A stretch of 64,000 bases of DNA from Mycolicibacterium fortuitum subsp. fortuitum (GCF_022179545.1 NZ_AP025518.1:5642001-5706000), one strand, 5' to 3'; positions 34,645 to 43,479 are shown, counted from the stretch's first letter. The notes: generated from the letters alone by a model not told the origin. Numbers and translations are program-made.

Positions 34645-36786
34645 CTACTGGTCGAGCTCGTAGCGGATCAGCCGGGCGCTGTTGGCCACCACGGCCACCG
34701 ACGATGCGTTGTGCAGGACAGCGGCGAGCACCGGTGAGAGCGCGCCGCCGGCACCGACGAGCAGACCGATGGCATTCACCGCGATCGACATCGCATAGTT
34801 CTGCTGGATCACATCGACCGCCCGACCACCCAGCGCCCGCACGTCGAGCAGTCGTCGCAAGTCATCACTCGCCAGCGCCACGTCAGCGGTCTCGACCGCC
34901 ACATCGGTGCCGCCGAGTCCCATGGCGATGCCGATGTCGGCCGCGGCGAGTGCCGGCGCATCATTGACGCCGTCGCCGATGACAGCGACTGTGTGGCCCT
35001 CGCTGCGCAGCTCACGCACCACGGCCAGCTTGTCCTCCGGCATCACCTCGGCGCGCCATTCGGTGATGCCGAGCTCCTCGGCGACGGCTGCGGCGGCATC
35101 GGGATGATCACCGGTCAGCATCACCATGCGGCGCACACCGGTGGCCCGCAATGCCTGCAACACCCCGATCGCCTCGGGCCGGACCTCGTCACGTAAACTG
35201 ATGAGGCCGACCAGTTTTCCGTCGACGGCCAACAGCAACGGCGTCTCGGCACTGCGCCGGAGTTTGTCCACCCACTCCGAGGCACGTTTGGTCACCCGGA
35301 CCTTCTCCTGTGCCAGCAGCGAAGGACTGCCGAGCAACAGGGTTCGTCCGTCGGCGCGGGTACGCATCCCCAGCCCGACGAGCACCTCGCACTCCTCGTG
35401 GGGAGGTATTTCGATGTGCCGCTCCTTGGTCGACCGGAGCACCGCCGCGGCAAGCGGATGGCGGGCGTGGATCTCCGAGCTGGCCGCGTATGCCAGGACC
35501 TGTTCTGGTTCCCAGTCCTTATGGAAGGCAACCACGTTGGTGACAATCGGACGCCCGATGGTCAACGTGCCGGTCTTGTCGAAGACGACGGCGTCCACGC
35601 GGCCGGCCTCCTCGAGGTGCGAACCGCCCTTGATCAGGATGCCGCGCCGGGCACCGTTGCCGATGGCGGCACTGATGGCAGTCGGCGTTGCCAATCCCAC
35701 CGCACACGGACAGGCGACCAACAACATCGTCATCGCGCGGCGCACGTCCCTGGTGACCACCAGCGTCAGGGCCGACAACAGGAACGAGGCGGGGACGAAA
35801 CGTCGCGAAAAGGTCTCACCGACAGTCTGAATGGGCGCGCGGTGATGCTGAGCTTCTTCGACGCGGGTGATGATCCGGCCGATGGTGGTGTGACGCCCGA
35901 CCGCCTCGGCGGTGATCACCAGTTTGCCGCGGACCACAACCGAGCCCGCGTACACCTTGGCCCCCGTCGTGACGGCGACGGGAAGGTTCTCGCCGGTGAT
36001 CGCCGACTGGTCGACGATGGCCTCACCGTCGCTCACCACACCGTCGACCGCGATGGCGACCTGCTCGTGCACCACGACCTCGTCACCGACCCGCAGCCCG
36101 TCCACCGGAACCTCGATTTCGGTGCCGTCGGCCAGGCGCAGCCACACTGTGTCCTGAGTTCCCTGCAACAGGTTGGCGATTGCCCGACGGGTCCGCCGCA
36201 GCGTGAGATCTTGCAGGTATTCACCGATGTTGAGCAGCCACAAGACGGTCAGCGCCACGACGTTCTCCCGCAGCACCAGGCTTGCCACCGTGGCGGCCGA
36301 GACCAGGACGTCGGTGCCCGCGCTGCGGTTTCCGGTCAGCGTGCGCAGCGCACCGCGCAGGAACGGATAGCCGGTGAAGATCGTGGCCCCCGTCGCGAAC
36401 ACTCGACTGGTCGGCCCCAGCAACGGCGGCCTGGCGAAGGCGTAACGACGTACGCCCAGCAGCACCAGGGCGAGAGCGCCGATGGCCATCCGCAGGATAT
36501 CGGCGTTGTGGATGTCGGCCGAACGCGGCGTCCGGGCCGGCACCAGGTGTCGCGCCACCTCCGCGGCGCTCGATATCGCCGCCATCACCGCGTCACGGTC
36601 GCACCGCTTCGGCGAGTACCACACCACCACCGAGGCGGTCCGCGGATAGGCGTGAACGGCCCGCACGCCCGCCACCTGGTCGACCGAGTCCTCTATCGCG
36701 ACGGCGCGGAGCGCGTCACCGCGAAACCACGGCGCGTGCACGCGCATCCGGCCCGCGGCGTCGGATACGACCTCAAACGTGGCCAC
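34645..36786 (-). CDS. ctpC: P-type metal-transporting ATPase CtpC
   Basis: A 713-residue P1B-type ATPase, near colinear with M. tuberculosis CtpC: N-terminal MATFEVVSDAAGRMRV, LLNIGEYLQDLTLRRTRR, TGE 264-266 (actuator), the metal-transport motif CPC at 359-361, phosphorylation motif DKTGT 403-407, and GDGVNDAP. CtpC exports zinc (manganese was also proposed) and depends on a PacL partner, which is encoded five bases upstream. GTG is the start. An efflux pump next to Zur-controlled importers is notable. Confidence 0.9.
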   Translation of the reverse strand: MATFEVVSDAAGRMRVHAPWFRGDALRAVAIEDSVDQVAGVRAVHAYPRTASVVVWYSPKRCDRDAVMAAISSAAEVARHLVPARTPRSADIHNADILRMAIGALALVLLGVRRYAFARPPLLGPTSRVFATGATIFTGYPFLRGALRTLTGNRSAGTDVLVSAATVASLVLRENVVALTVLWLLNIGEYLQDLTLRRTRRAIANLLQGTQDTVWLRLADGTEIEVPVDGLRVGDEVVVHEQVAIAVDGVVSDGEAIVDQSAITGENLPVAVTTGAKVYAGSVVVRGKLVITAEAVGRHTTIGRIITRVEEAQHHRAPIQTVGETFSRRFVPASFLLSALTLVVTRDVRRAMTMLLVACPCAVGLATPTAISAAIGNGARRGILIKGGSHLEEAGRVDAVVFDKTGTLTIGRPIVTNVVAFHKDWEPEQVLAYAASSEIHARHPLAAAVLRSTKERHIEIPPHEECEVLVGLGMRTRADGRTLLLGSPSLLAQEKVRVTKRASEWVDKLRRSAETPLLLAVDGKLVGLISLRDEVRPEAIGVLQALRATGVRRMVMLTGDHPDAAAAVAEELGITEWRAEVMPEDKLAVVRELRSEGHTVAVIGDGVNDAPALAAADIGIAMGLGGTDVAVETADVALASDDLRRLLDVRALGGRAVDVIQQNYAMSIAVNAIGLLVGAGGALSPVLAAVLHNASSVAVVANSARLIRYELDQ

Positions 36787-36791
36787 GACAC

Positions 36792-37076
36792 TCAGTGATC
36801 GTGCGAATGCCCGGCGTCGGCAACGGCGGGCGGCGGCACTTCCTCACCGATCCGTTCCCGCGCCTCGGCCATCACGTCGGCGACCTTGAGCCGGGCCGAC
36901 TCTGCGCTTTCTTCGGCTTTGCGGGCGCCGCGCAACGCCCATGCAGTCGTGGTCACCGCGGCTTCCCGGATGGGCGCCTTGGCCACGGCCTTACGTAGGC
37001 CGTCGTACGCCGCCACCCCGACCGCGCCGGTGACGACCGTTGTCGCTGCCTTCGCCAGCAAGCCATGCCACACCAT
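36792..37076 (-). CDS. PacL-family metallochaperone (DUF1490)
   Basis: A 94-residue protein with an N-terminal hydrophobic segment (TTVVTGAVGVAAYDGL), a helical middle rich in Ala/Glu/Lys, and a His-rich tail GHSHDH after an Asp. PacL proteins bind zinc with such a C-terminal motif and stabilise their partner ATPase in membrane platforms; PacL1 pairs with CtpC. Here it is upstream of and almost touching ctpC, as for Rv3269. ATG 37076 is 20 bases from the Zur-like box. Confidence 0.87.
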   Translation of the reverse strand: MVWHGLLAKAATTVVTGAVGVAAYDGLRKAVAKAPIREAAVTTTAWALRGARKAEESAESARLKVADVMAEARERIGEEVPPPAVADAGHSHDH

Positions 37077-37096
37077 GTGCCCAGCCTAGCCCCACT

Positions 37097-37117
37097 GAAT
37101 GAAAATGATAGTCATTT
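37097..37117. promoter_or_regulatory. Zur box between pacL-ctpC and the DUF318 permease
   Basis: Half-sites GAATGAAAAT and ATAGTCATTT around a G; 7 of 10 positions are symmetric. It lies 20 bases before pacL and 26 before the permease start, so it could act on either side. Given that DUF318/TIGR03943 pairs are seen in zinc contexts, the plus-strand unit is the likelier target. Confidence 0.7.
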
Positions 37118-37143
37118 GCGTGCCGCACAGCCCGGTCCCAACC

Positions 37144-38166
37144 ATGGCTGGCATCATGTCCGCCGTGGCCACGACTTCGGCAGCACTCCGGTGGCGGCCG
37201 ACATCCATGCAAGTGCTGGTGGTCGGTGTCATCGTGCTGGCCTTGGCCGGCAACACGCTGCGCGGTTTGGTGGACGGCACACCGGATATCGCGACGGCGG
37301 CCACCGTGTTCTGCGGCGTGTTCGTGCAGGCCCTGCCGTTCCTGGCACTCGGTGTGATCATCAGCGGTCTGATCGCGGTATTCGTGACACCAGACCGCCT
37401 GACCAGATGGCTGCCGAAACGTACCGGCGCGGCGATCCTGGCGGCGGGCATCGGAGGCGCAGCTCTGCCCGGGTGCGAATGCGGTTCGGTTCCGGTGGCG
37501 CGCAGGCTTTTCGGGGACGGCGCCGAAGGTAGCGCGGTGGGCGCCGCGGCACTGACGTTCATGCTCGCGGCGCCTGCAGTCAACCCCGTCGTGCTGGTAG
37601 CGACGGCCGTCGCGTTCCCCGGCCACCCCGAGATGGTGGCCGCCCGCTGCGCGGCATCGCTGCTGACCGCGCTGATCATGGGTGCACTCTGGGCCAGGTT
37701 CGGCAGCCCCGCGTGGATCACCCGGCGCTTGCCCAAGCCGCGGCACGGTGAAGGCTCCCAGTGGATGGTGTTCACCGAGGCGGCCCGCCACGACTTGCTC
37801 TCGGCAGCGTCCTACCTGGTCATCGGCGCGGCTGCCGCGGCCGCGCTGCACGTGCTGGTGCCGACCTGGGTCTACGAGCACCTGGCCGGCCAGTTGATCC
37901 TCGGCGTGATCACCATGGCGGTGCTGGCCGTCGTGCTGGCACTGTGTTCGGAGGCCGACGCGTTCGTCGCGGCCAGCCTCACCATGCTGCCGCTGCTGCC
38001 GAGACTGGTGTTCCTGGTCGTCGGCCCCGCCGTGGACATCAAGCTGTTCGCGATGCAGGCCGGGATGTTCGGCCGAGCCTTCGCCAACCGCTTCGCTCCC
38101 GTGACCTTTCTGGTCGCCACCGTCGTCGCGACCGGTGTGGGACTGCTGATCGTGGGGCCGCAGTGA
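37144..38166 (+). CDS. DUF318/UPF0718 family permease
   Basis: A 340-residue membrane protein with the family signature CECGSVPVARRLFG near residue 115, followed by LMLAAPAVNP-like hydrophobic segments. About eight transmembrane helices are evident. Such COG0701 permeases pair with a TIGR03943 partner (here the next gene, overlapping as GTGA) and are Zur-linked in several bacteria; a metal or metal-complex substrate is proposed but unproven. ATG 37144 is chosen; earlier in-frame starts would overlap the Zur box. Confidence 0.82.
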   Translation: MAGIMSAVATTSAALRWRPTSMQVLVVGVIVLALAGNTLRGLVDGTPDIATAATVFCGVFVQALPFLALGVIISGLIAVFVTPDRLTRWLPKRTGAAILAAGIGGAALPGCECGSVPVARRLFGDGAEGSAVGAAALTFMLAAPAVNPVVLVATAVAFPGHPEMVAARCAASLLTALIMGALWARFGSPAWITRRLPKPRHGEGSQWMVFTEAARHDLLSAASYLVIGAAAAAALHVLVPTWVYEHLAGQLILGVITMAVLAVVLALCSEADAFVAASLTMLPLLPRLVFLVVGPAVDIKLFAMQAGMFGRAFANRFAPVTFLVATVVATGVGLLIVGPQ

Positions 38167-38870
38167 GCCGGGAAACCGAGAACGCACTGTTGCTGCTGGT
38201 CGGGGTCAGCACCGGGATCATCACCCTCACCGGTGCTTTCACCCGCTATGTGAAGCCGTCGCTGCTTCCCTATCTCGCGGCCACCTCTGTGCTGTTGATC
38301 CTGCTGGCACTGGCATCGATCGTGGCCGACATCAGGCACGGCGGCGACGAGCAGCACGCCCAGCACGACCATGCTCATCGGCGAGGCACCACCTGGCTGC
38401 TGCTCATCCCGATCGCCCTGCTGGCATTCGTGGTGCCACCGGCGATACGTCCGCAGGCCGCGTCGGTGGCCGAGGTGTCCACCGATGTTCTGCGGCGACC
38501 CTTTCCGGCTCTGCCCGATGGCCGCGCACCGGAAATCTCGCTGCCGGACATGCTGGTCCGGATCGCCCAGGACAGTGCAGGCACGCTCGACAACCGCACT
38601 GTCACGGTGTCCGGTTTCACGATGCGCGACGGTGACCGCACGGACCTGGCCCGGGTGGTGATCATCTGTTGCGCCGCGGACGCCCAACTGGCCCGCGTCC
38701 ATCTCTCCGGGCCGGCTGCCGCCGAACTAGCAGGCTATCCGGACAACACGTGGATAAAGGTCGAGGGCACGATCCCTGCGGGGCAGGGCGATTCGAGCAG
38801 AGGCACCGTCCCGACGATGACGGCCCTGCACGTGATGCGGACCGATCCGCCCGAGCGTCCTTACGCCTAG
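38163..38870 (+). CDS. TIGR03943 family protein
   Basis: A 235-residue protein: two N-terminal membrane segments, a His-rich linker (DEQHAQHDHAHRRG) between them, a third hydrophobic segment, then a soluble domain with paired Cys (VIICCAAD). The His/Cys-rich regions suit metal binding. Its GTG overlaps the permease stop. The partner permease and the Zur box suggest a metal uptake complex. It shares four bases with the convergent FhuF-like gene. Confidence 0.82.
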   Translation: MSRETENALLLLVGVSTGIITLTGAFTRYVKPSLLPYLAATSVLLILLALASIVADIRHGGDEQHAQHDHAHRRGTTWLLLIPIALLAFVVPPAIRPQAASVAEVSTDVLRRPFPALPDGRAPEISLPDMLVRIAQDSAGTLDNRTVTVSGFTMRDGDRTDLARVVIICCAADAQLARVHLSGPAAAELAGYPDNTWIKVEGTIPAGQGDSSRGTVPTMTALHVMRTDPPERPYA

Positions 38871-39526
38871 CCGCGTGGTCTCGTGAGCGCGCAGTCACCA
38901 CAGTTGGAGCCGCCCGGCACGCGGTAGTAGAGACAACAACTGCGGCGGCGGAACGTGAGGCCGGTCAGATCGCCGGTGCCGGCCAGTTCCCCGGTGGTCA
39001 ACAGGGTTCGGGTGACCTCGACGATGTCGCCGCGCAGTTCCGGCCGGATCCGGGCCAGCTCGTGTGCGGCCGCCACCAACGCGGCCGCGGCATTGCCGTA
39101 GAGCAATCGTGGCGCCATCTTCACCCGTAACCCGGCGGCCAGCGGTTCGAGCTGGTCGGTGATCACCGCCCGATAAAGCTGCTGCGGCAGTGGGCCGTTG
39201 ACGGGCATGCCCACGGCGGCGGGCAATCGGAGTTCGGTGCTCGTGCTGCGGCGCTGCAGCTCGGTCAGATCTGGCAGCACGCCGTACCGCAAGGCGCACG
39301 CCAGCAGTGGTGACCACAACCGGGATGCGTGACTGAACTGGACGAGCGAGGCGCCGATGCGCAGATCCGTCGTGCCGTATCCCGCCGTGGTGGTGGCGAC
39401 CAGATCGGCGCAGCCGGCGTCGTAGCAGCGTTCCACCGCAACCCAGCCGGCCGGATCGCCACCGATGACCATGCCGAAGAACCCTCCGGCCGAAGTGGTT
39501 TCACGAAGTTGCGCGTCGATGTTCAC
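38867..39526 (-). CDS. FhuF-like [2Fe-2S] protein
   Basis: A 219-residue protein ending with the FhuF C-terminal cluster motif C-C-x10-C-x2-C (RRRSCCLYYRV, then NCGDCAL). FhuF proteins reduce ferric siderophores in the cytoplasm. Here it is the last gene of a cobalamin-riboswitch-controlled transporter operon, so reduction of an imported corrinoid is an alternative to iron. GTG 39526 overlaps the ATPase stop. The N-terminal half is less conserved. Confidence 0.82.
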   Translation of the reverse strand: MNIDAQLRETTSAGGFFGMVIGGDPAGWVAVERCYDAGCADLVATTTAGYGTTDLRIGASLVQFSHASRLWSPLLACALRYGVLPDLTELQRRSTSTELRLPAAVGMPVNGPLPQQLYRAVITDQLEPLAAGLRVKMAPRLLYGNAAAALVAAAHELARIRPELRGDIVEVTRTLLTTGELAGTGDLTGLTFRRRSCCLYYRVPGGSNCGDCALTRPRG

Positions 39527-40308
39527 GGCACCGGCACCACCGCGGGGACGACGGTGACCTGTGGGGTGCCGGTATCGGCATCGACGGTGATCCTGGCCGC
39601 GACACCGTACACGTCGGCGAGCAATTCCACGGTGAGGACCTCCACAGGGGTTCCGACGGCAATCAGCTTTCCGCTGTCGAGCACGCAGATCCGATCGCTG
39701 TACGCCGCAGCGAGATTCAGATCGTGCAGGGCGGCGATCACCGTCGCACCCGTCTCGCGCAGCAGGCGCAGAGCCTCGTGCTGATGGCGCAGATCGAGGT
39801 GGTTGGTGGGTTCGTCGAGGACGATGACATCGGTGCGTTGCGCCAAGGCACGCGCGATGAGGACCCGCTGTTTCTGCCCGCCCGACAACCGACCGTAATC
39901 GGCCCCGCGCAGGTCGGCGATGTCCAGTGCCGTCAACGCCTCGGCGATGATCTCGCGGTCCTCGCTGTTGTCGGACTCGAAGGACCGCTTGTACGGTGTG
40001 CGCCCCATCGCGACCATGTCGAAGGCGGTGAGTTCGAAATCGCCTGTGGCCTCCTGCAATACCGCCGCTACCCGACGTGCGGCCTGCTTGCCCGAGAGCT
40101 TCCACACGTCGACACCGTCGACCAGTACCCGTCCGGCACTCGGCCGAAGCGCCCGGTAGAGCGTGCGCAGCAGCGTGGTCTTGCCCGCCCCGTTGGGGCC
40201 CACCACGGCCAACACCTCACCGGCGGCCACCGACAACGAGACATCGGCGACCACCGGTTTGCCACGCATCGACACCGAGACCGCGTCGAACACCACCCCG
40301 GCGGTCAC
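39523..40308 (-). CDS. ABC transporter ATP-binding protein (BtuD/FecE-like)
   Basis: A 261-residue ATPase with Walker A GPNGAGKTTL, signature LSGGQKQRVLIARAL, Walker B VIVLDEPTNHLD and ALHDLN. It is of the iron-siderophore/B12 class. GTG 40308 overlaps the permease stop by four bases; the open frame upstream of it is a shadow of the permease. It energises the FecCD-type permease next to it. Confidence 0.88.
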   Translation of the reverse strand: MTAGVVFDAVSVSMRGKPVVADVSLSVAAGEVLAVVGPNGAGKTTLLRTLYRALRPSAGRVLVDGVDVWKLSGKQAARRVAAVLQEATGDFELTAFDMVAMGRTPYKRSFESDNSEDREIIAEALTALDIADLRGADYGRLSGGQKQRVLIARALAQRTDVIVLDEPTNHLDLRHQHEALRLLRETGATVIAALHDLNLAAAYSDRICVLDSGKLIAVGTPVEVLTVELLADVYGVAARITVDADTGTPQVTVVPAVVPVP

Positions 40309-41324
40309 ATCCCGGCCTTTCGTCGCATCAGCCACAGGAAGAACGGTCCGCCGACCAGTGCGGTGAGGATCCCGACCGGCAGTTCTTCCGGTGTGGCCAC
40401 GGTCCTGGCCACGATGTCGCACAACACCAAGAACGCCGCACCCAGCAGGGCCGCAGCCGGCAGCGCCCTGCGGTGATCGGCACCGACCAGCAGCCGCACC
40501 ACATGCGGCATGATCAGCCCGACGAACCCGATGGTGCCGCTGACCGCGACCATGGCACCGACCATCAGTGCCACGACGACGAACATCGCTGCCCGAAACC
40601 GGTGCACGTCCAATCCGAGCGAGGCCGCCGCCTCCTCCCCGGTATAGAGCAGGTTCAGCGATCGGGTGACGGCCAGCAGCACCATGATGCCGACGAGCAC
40701 CGCAACCGCAGGCACCCAGACCATGCGCCATGTCGTGCCGCCCAGGCCGCCCAGCATCCACCGCACCGCGGCCTGCGTCTTGTGCGGATCGTCGGAAGTG
40801 ACGATCAGCAGGCTGGCCACCGCGGACAGCACTTCTGCCACTGCCACACCGGCCAGGATCAACCGGGCGGTCGTCATCCGCCCACCCGAGCGGGCCAGGA
40901 AGTACACCGCGACCAGGGCCAGGAACGCTCCGAGAAAAGCTGCCAGCGGCACTGTGAACACCTGCAGCACACCGGCACCGAACACCAGGATCACCACCGC
41001 GCCGACCGATGCTCCCGAGGAGACCCCCAGCAGCATGGGATCGGCGAGCGGATTGCGTACCACCGCCTGCAACGCCATTCCGCACGCCGCCAGGGCGGCG
41101 CCGACCACCGCGCCCAGCACGACCCGGGGCAGCCGGGCGTCGAGAACGATGGATTCCCGCACCGCGGGCCAACTCTGCTCGACCAGTCCCGGGTGCACGG
41201 AATGCACCACGATGGCCCAGACCTGTCCCGGCGCGATCGACACCGAACCGATCGCGACGCCGGCGGTCATCGTGATCAGCAACAGCCCGGCCAGCGCGGC
41301 CAGGGTCAGCCGGTACGGCATCAC
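40305..41324 (-). CDS. FecCD/BtuC-like ABC permease
   Basis: A 339-residue polytopic permease of the FecCD family with about ten hydrophobic segments; GVSSGASVGAVVILVFGAG and GTIGFVGLIMPHVVRLLVG are family landmarks. It carries corrinoids or ferric siderophores. The GTG start overlaps the stop of the binding protein gene. The upstream cobalamin riboswitch favours a corrinoid substrate. Confidence 0.87.
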   Translation of the reverse strand: MMPYRLTLAALAGLLLITMTAGVAIGSVSIAPGQVWAIVVHSVHPGLVEQSWPAVRESIVLDARLPRVVLGAVVGAALAACGMALQAVVRNPLADPMLLGVSSGASVGAVVILVFGAGVLQVFTVPLAAFLGAFLALVAVYFLARSGGRMTTARLILAGVAVAEVLSAVASLLIVTSDDPHKTQAAVRWMLGGLGGTTWRMVWVPAVAVLVGIMVLLAVTRSLNLLYTGEEAAASLGLDVHRFRAAMFVVVALMVGAMVAVSGTIGFVGLIMPHVVRLLVGADHRRALPAAALLGAAFLVLCDIVARTVATPEELPVGILTALVGGPFFLWLMRRKAGM

Positions 41325-42292
41325 ACAAACCGGTCGGGGTGCAGTTGCCGGGCCAGGGCATCGACCGCCCGGCCCACCCGCACCCCCACCACCACAGACG
41401 ACAACGGCAGCACCGCGAAACGCCTGTCGGCGATGGCCGGAACGTGCTGCAGCAGAGGGTGTTCGGTCAGGAACCGCTTCTTGTCCTCGACCGGCTGGTC
41501 ACCGTAGTCGTAGATCACGATGGCCTCGGGAGCGCGCTCGGCGAACTGCTCGAACGACACGTCGCCCCATACCTTGGGCACATCGGCGAACACGTTGACG
41601 CCGCCGGCCGCCTCGATCATCAGGTTGCCGATGCCCTTACCGCCAGAGGTGAACACCGTGGTCTCGCCGCTGTCATAGACCGCGACCCGCACGGGTGGGA
41701 CGCCGCGCAACGGCGCCTCGGATCGAGCCAGTTCCCGATGCAGCTTCTCGATCTGCTGCTCTGCACGGTCTGGGACGCCGAATATCGTTCCGATATTGCG
41801 GATTTCGTCGTCCACGGTGGACATGGTGACGGGCCCGGACCGACAGTCCTCGATATTGAGGTAGGTGTGCACCCCGGCATCGGCCAGTCGTTGACGGCCG
41901 CGGCCCTCCTTCTCGTCGAATGCGCTGTCCCAGCCGCCGTAGACGAAATCGGGTTCGACGGCCAGCAACGACTCGTAGGACGGATACTCCTCGGCCAGTA
42001 CCGGAACCGTGTCGTAGGCGTCCTGGTATTCGGGCAGGATCCGGTCGTCGAGATAGGACGTGCCAACCATGGATTTGTCCAGACCCAGCGCCAGCAGCAC
42101 CTCGATCGCATGTTGATTGAGCGCGACCGCGCGGGCCGGCGGCCGGTCATAGGTGGTACTGACGCCGCAATTGTCCACGGTGACCGGGAAGCCCGGCGGT
42201 GTGTCGCGCGCGGTCTCGGTTGCCGCGGTCGAAGCACATCCCGACACCACCAACGCCGACGCCAGTCCGGCGATCAGCCAACGAGCAGCCAT
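41321..42292 (-). CDS. Periplasmic-binding lipoprotein (BtuF/FepB-like)
   Basis: A solute-binding lipoprotein of 323 residues from ATG 42292, with a clean signal (MAARWLIAGLASALVVSGC, lipobox Cys 19). The body is a class III binding protein: VALNQHAIEVLLALGL near the start and VEPDFVYGGWDSAF in the middle. An ATG at 42304 adds four residues. The cobalamin riboswitch lies directly upstream. Unlike many FepB proteins it carries an unusual set of Cys (VDNCGVS, EDCRSG) that may be disulfide-linked. Confidence 0.84.
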   Translation of the reverse strand: MAARWLIAGLASALVVSGCASTAATETARDTPPGFPVTVDNCGVSTTYDRPPARAVALNQHAIEVLLALGLDKSMVGTSYLDDRILPEYQDAYDTVPVLAEEYPSYESLLAVEPDFVYGGWDSAFDEKEGRGRQRLADAGVHTYLNIEDCRSGPVTMSTVDDEIRNIGTIFGVPDRAEQQIEKLHRELARSEAPLRGVPPVRVAVYDSGETTVFTSGGKGIGNLMIEAAGGVNVFADVPKVWGDVSFEQFAERAPEAIVIYDYGDQPVEDKKRFLTEHPLLQHVPAIADRRFAVLPLSSVVVGVRVGRAVDALARQLHPDRFV

Positions 42293-42340
42293 GGGCGTAC
42301 CCATCCTCTCCGGGGAGATCCGCCCCAGTACCTGCGAGGT

Positions 42341-42420
42341 GGCGACTGCGGTGTGTATCTGGCTATCACAGTGGCGGGACCGCGCCGGATTCACACCGGC
42401 TTCCACGATCCGCAGTCGCC
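42341..42420 (-). promoter_or_regulatory. Cobalamin riboswitch upstream of btuF-like operon
   Basis: On the minus strand the sequence carries the B12-box core (GCCACTG, complement of 42369-42375) and the AAGCCGGTGTGAATCCGGC stretch typical of the aptamer, closed by an 11-base-pair stem of positions 42341-42351 with 42410-42420. Positions 42293-42340 between it and the gene carry the ribosome site GGAGAGG and form the likely expression platform. Cobalamin should turn the operon off. Confidence 0.92.
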
Positions 42421-42440
42421 CTATCGCCTCGGATGGTAGT

Positions 42441-42704
42441 TCAGGCGGGACCGACCACCGGCAGCAGCGCCATCTCCCTGGCGTTCTTGATCGCCGTGGC
42501 GACCTGCCGCTGCTGCTGCGGCGTGAGTCCGGTGACGCGCCGGGACCGGATCTTGCCCCGCTCGCTGATGAAGGTGCGCAGCAGGTGGACGTCCTTGTAG
42601 TCGACCTCGGTCACGCCGAGGGCGGTCAGCTGGTTGCGCCTCGGTTTCCTGAGATCAGGGGCCGGAGGTCGCTTCTTGGCGTTCTTGCGTGAACTCGGCG
42701 CCAT
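42441..42704 (-). CDS. rpsR2: Ribosomal protein S18, zinc-independent paralogue
   Basis: An 87-residue S18 ([17 protein letters not shown], then [22 protein letters not shown]) with no Cys, so the CPxC zinc knuckle of the C+ form is missing. ATG 42704 shares a base with the preceding stop. Its set replaces zinc-bearing ribosomal proteins under zinc starvation, releasing zinc. It is the last gene of the four-gene minus-strand ribosomal unit. Confidence 0.93.
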   Translation of the reverse strand: MAPSSRKNAKKRPPAPDLRKPRRNQLTALGVTEVDYKDVHLLRTFISERGKIRSRRVTGLTPQQQRQVATAIKNAREMALLPVVGPA

Positions 42705-43009
42705 CACCAACTCGACTTCCGTACGCCCGGCAGTTCACCGCGGTGTGCCAGCTCGCGCACCCGGACCCGTGACAGCCCGAACTTGCGCAGATGGCCGCGC
42801 GGGCGGCCGTCGACCGCGTCCCGGTTGCGCAGCCGCACGGGGCTGGAATCCCGCGGCAGGCGTTGCAGCGCCGTGACGGCAGCGGCCTTCTGCTCACGGG
42901 TGCTGGCCGGATTACGGACGGCCTCTTTGAGCTCGGCCCGCCGTTCGGCGTAACGCTCCACGAGTTGTCGACGTTGTTCGTTCTTGACGATCTTGGATCG
43001 CTTGGCCAT
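42704..43009 (-). CDS. rpsN2: Ribosomal protein S14, zinc-independent paralogue
   Basis: A 101-residue S14 of the long type ([17 protein letters not shown], then [19 protein letters not shown] and [19 protein letters not shown]). No Cys is present, in contrast with the short zinc-binding S14 of the main ribosomal operon. It overlaps rpmG2 and rpsR2 by one base each. Confidence 0.95.
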   Translation of the reverse strand: MAKRSKIVKNEQRRQLVERYAERRAELKEAVRNPASTREQKAAAVTALQRLPRDSSPVRLRNRDAVDGRPRGHLRKFGLSRVRVRELAHRGELPGVRKSSW

Positions 43010-43173
43010 CAGCGTTCCTCGCGGAAGTCGACGTGGCGGCGGATGACCGGGTCGTATTTACGCAGCACGATCCGGTCGGGGTCGTTGCGGCGGTTCTTGC
43101 GGGTGACGTACGTGTAACCGGTTCCCGCCGTGGATTTCAGCTTCACGATCGGCCGAATGTCGGTTCTTGCCAT
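43009..43173 (-). CDS. rpmG2: Ribosomal protein L33, zinc-independent paralogue
   Basis: A 54-residue protein: [17 protein letters not shown], then [20 protein letters not shown] and [14 protein letters not shown]. It has no Cys, so both CxxC zinc knuckles of C+ L33 are absent. It is too short to be listed by length-filtered gene finders. It overlaps rpmB2 and rpsN2 by one base. Confidence 0.94.
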   Translation of the reverse strand: MARTDIRPIVKLKSTAGTGYTYVTRKNRRNDPDRIVLRKYDPVIRRHVDFREER

Positions 43174-43409
43174 CAGATCTTCTCTCCCGCGCTACGCAGG
43201 CGAGCGATCACGGCTTCGATGCCGTCGCGGTCGATCACCTTGATTCCCTTGGCGCTGACCCGAAGTCGGATCCGGCGGCCCTCGGAGGGCAGGTAGTACG
43301 TCTTGGTCTGGATGTTGGGGTTCCAGCGTCGGCGACTGCGCTTGTGCGAGTGCGACACCGTGTTGCCGAACCCGGGCGAGCGCCCGGTGACTTGGCAGTG
43401 GGCAGACAT
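43173..43409 (-). CDS. rpmB2: Ribosomal protein L28, zinc-independent paralogue
   Basis: A 78-residue L28 ([20 protein letters not shown], then [20 protein letters not shown]). Only one Cys (residue 5) remains, too few for a zinc knuckle. It is the first gene of the minus-strand ribosomal unit. Its ATG lies 30 bases from the Zur box at 43440-43460. Confidence 0.94.
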   Translation of the reverse strand: MSAHCQVTGRSPGFGNTVSHSHKRSRRRWNPNIQTKTYYLPSEGRRIRLRVSAKGIKVIDRDGIEAVIARLRSAGEKI

Positions 43410-43439
43410 CGGTCTCCTTCGGATGGGGTAGCCTTACGA

Positions 43440-43460
43440 TAATGATAATCGTTTTCAACA
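43440..43460. promoter_or_regulatory. Zur box of the alternative ribosome divergon
   Basis: Half-sites TAATGATAAT and GTTTTCAACA around a C; 6 of 10 positions are symmetric, the weakest symmetry of the six boxes, but the location is the classical one for mycobacterial Zur. It lies between rpmB2 and the mrf-like gene and probably controls both directions. Confidence 0.85.
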
Positions 43461-43479
43461 ACAACTCCGGGGAGGTGCA

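Noticed and set aside
36991..38187. A 398-codon minus-strand frame antisense to the DUF318 permease
   Set aside because: Composition is Gln/His/Arg-rich and it runs across the pacL start and the permease; the permease has the clear CECGSVPVARR signature.
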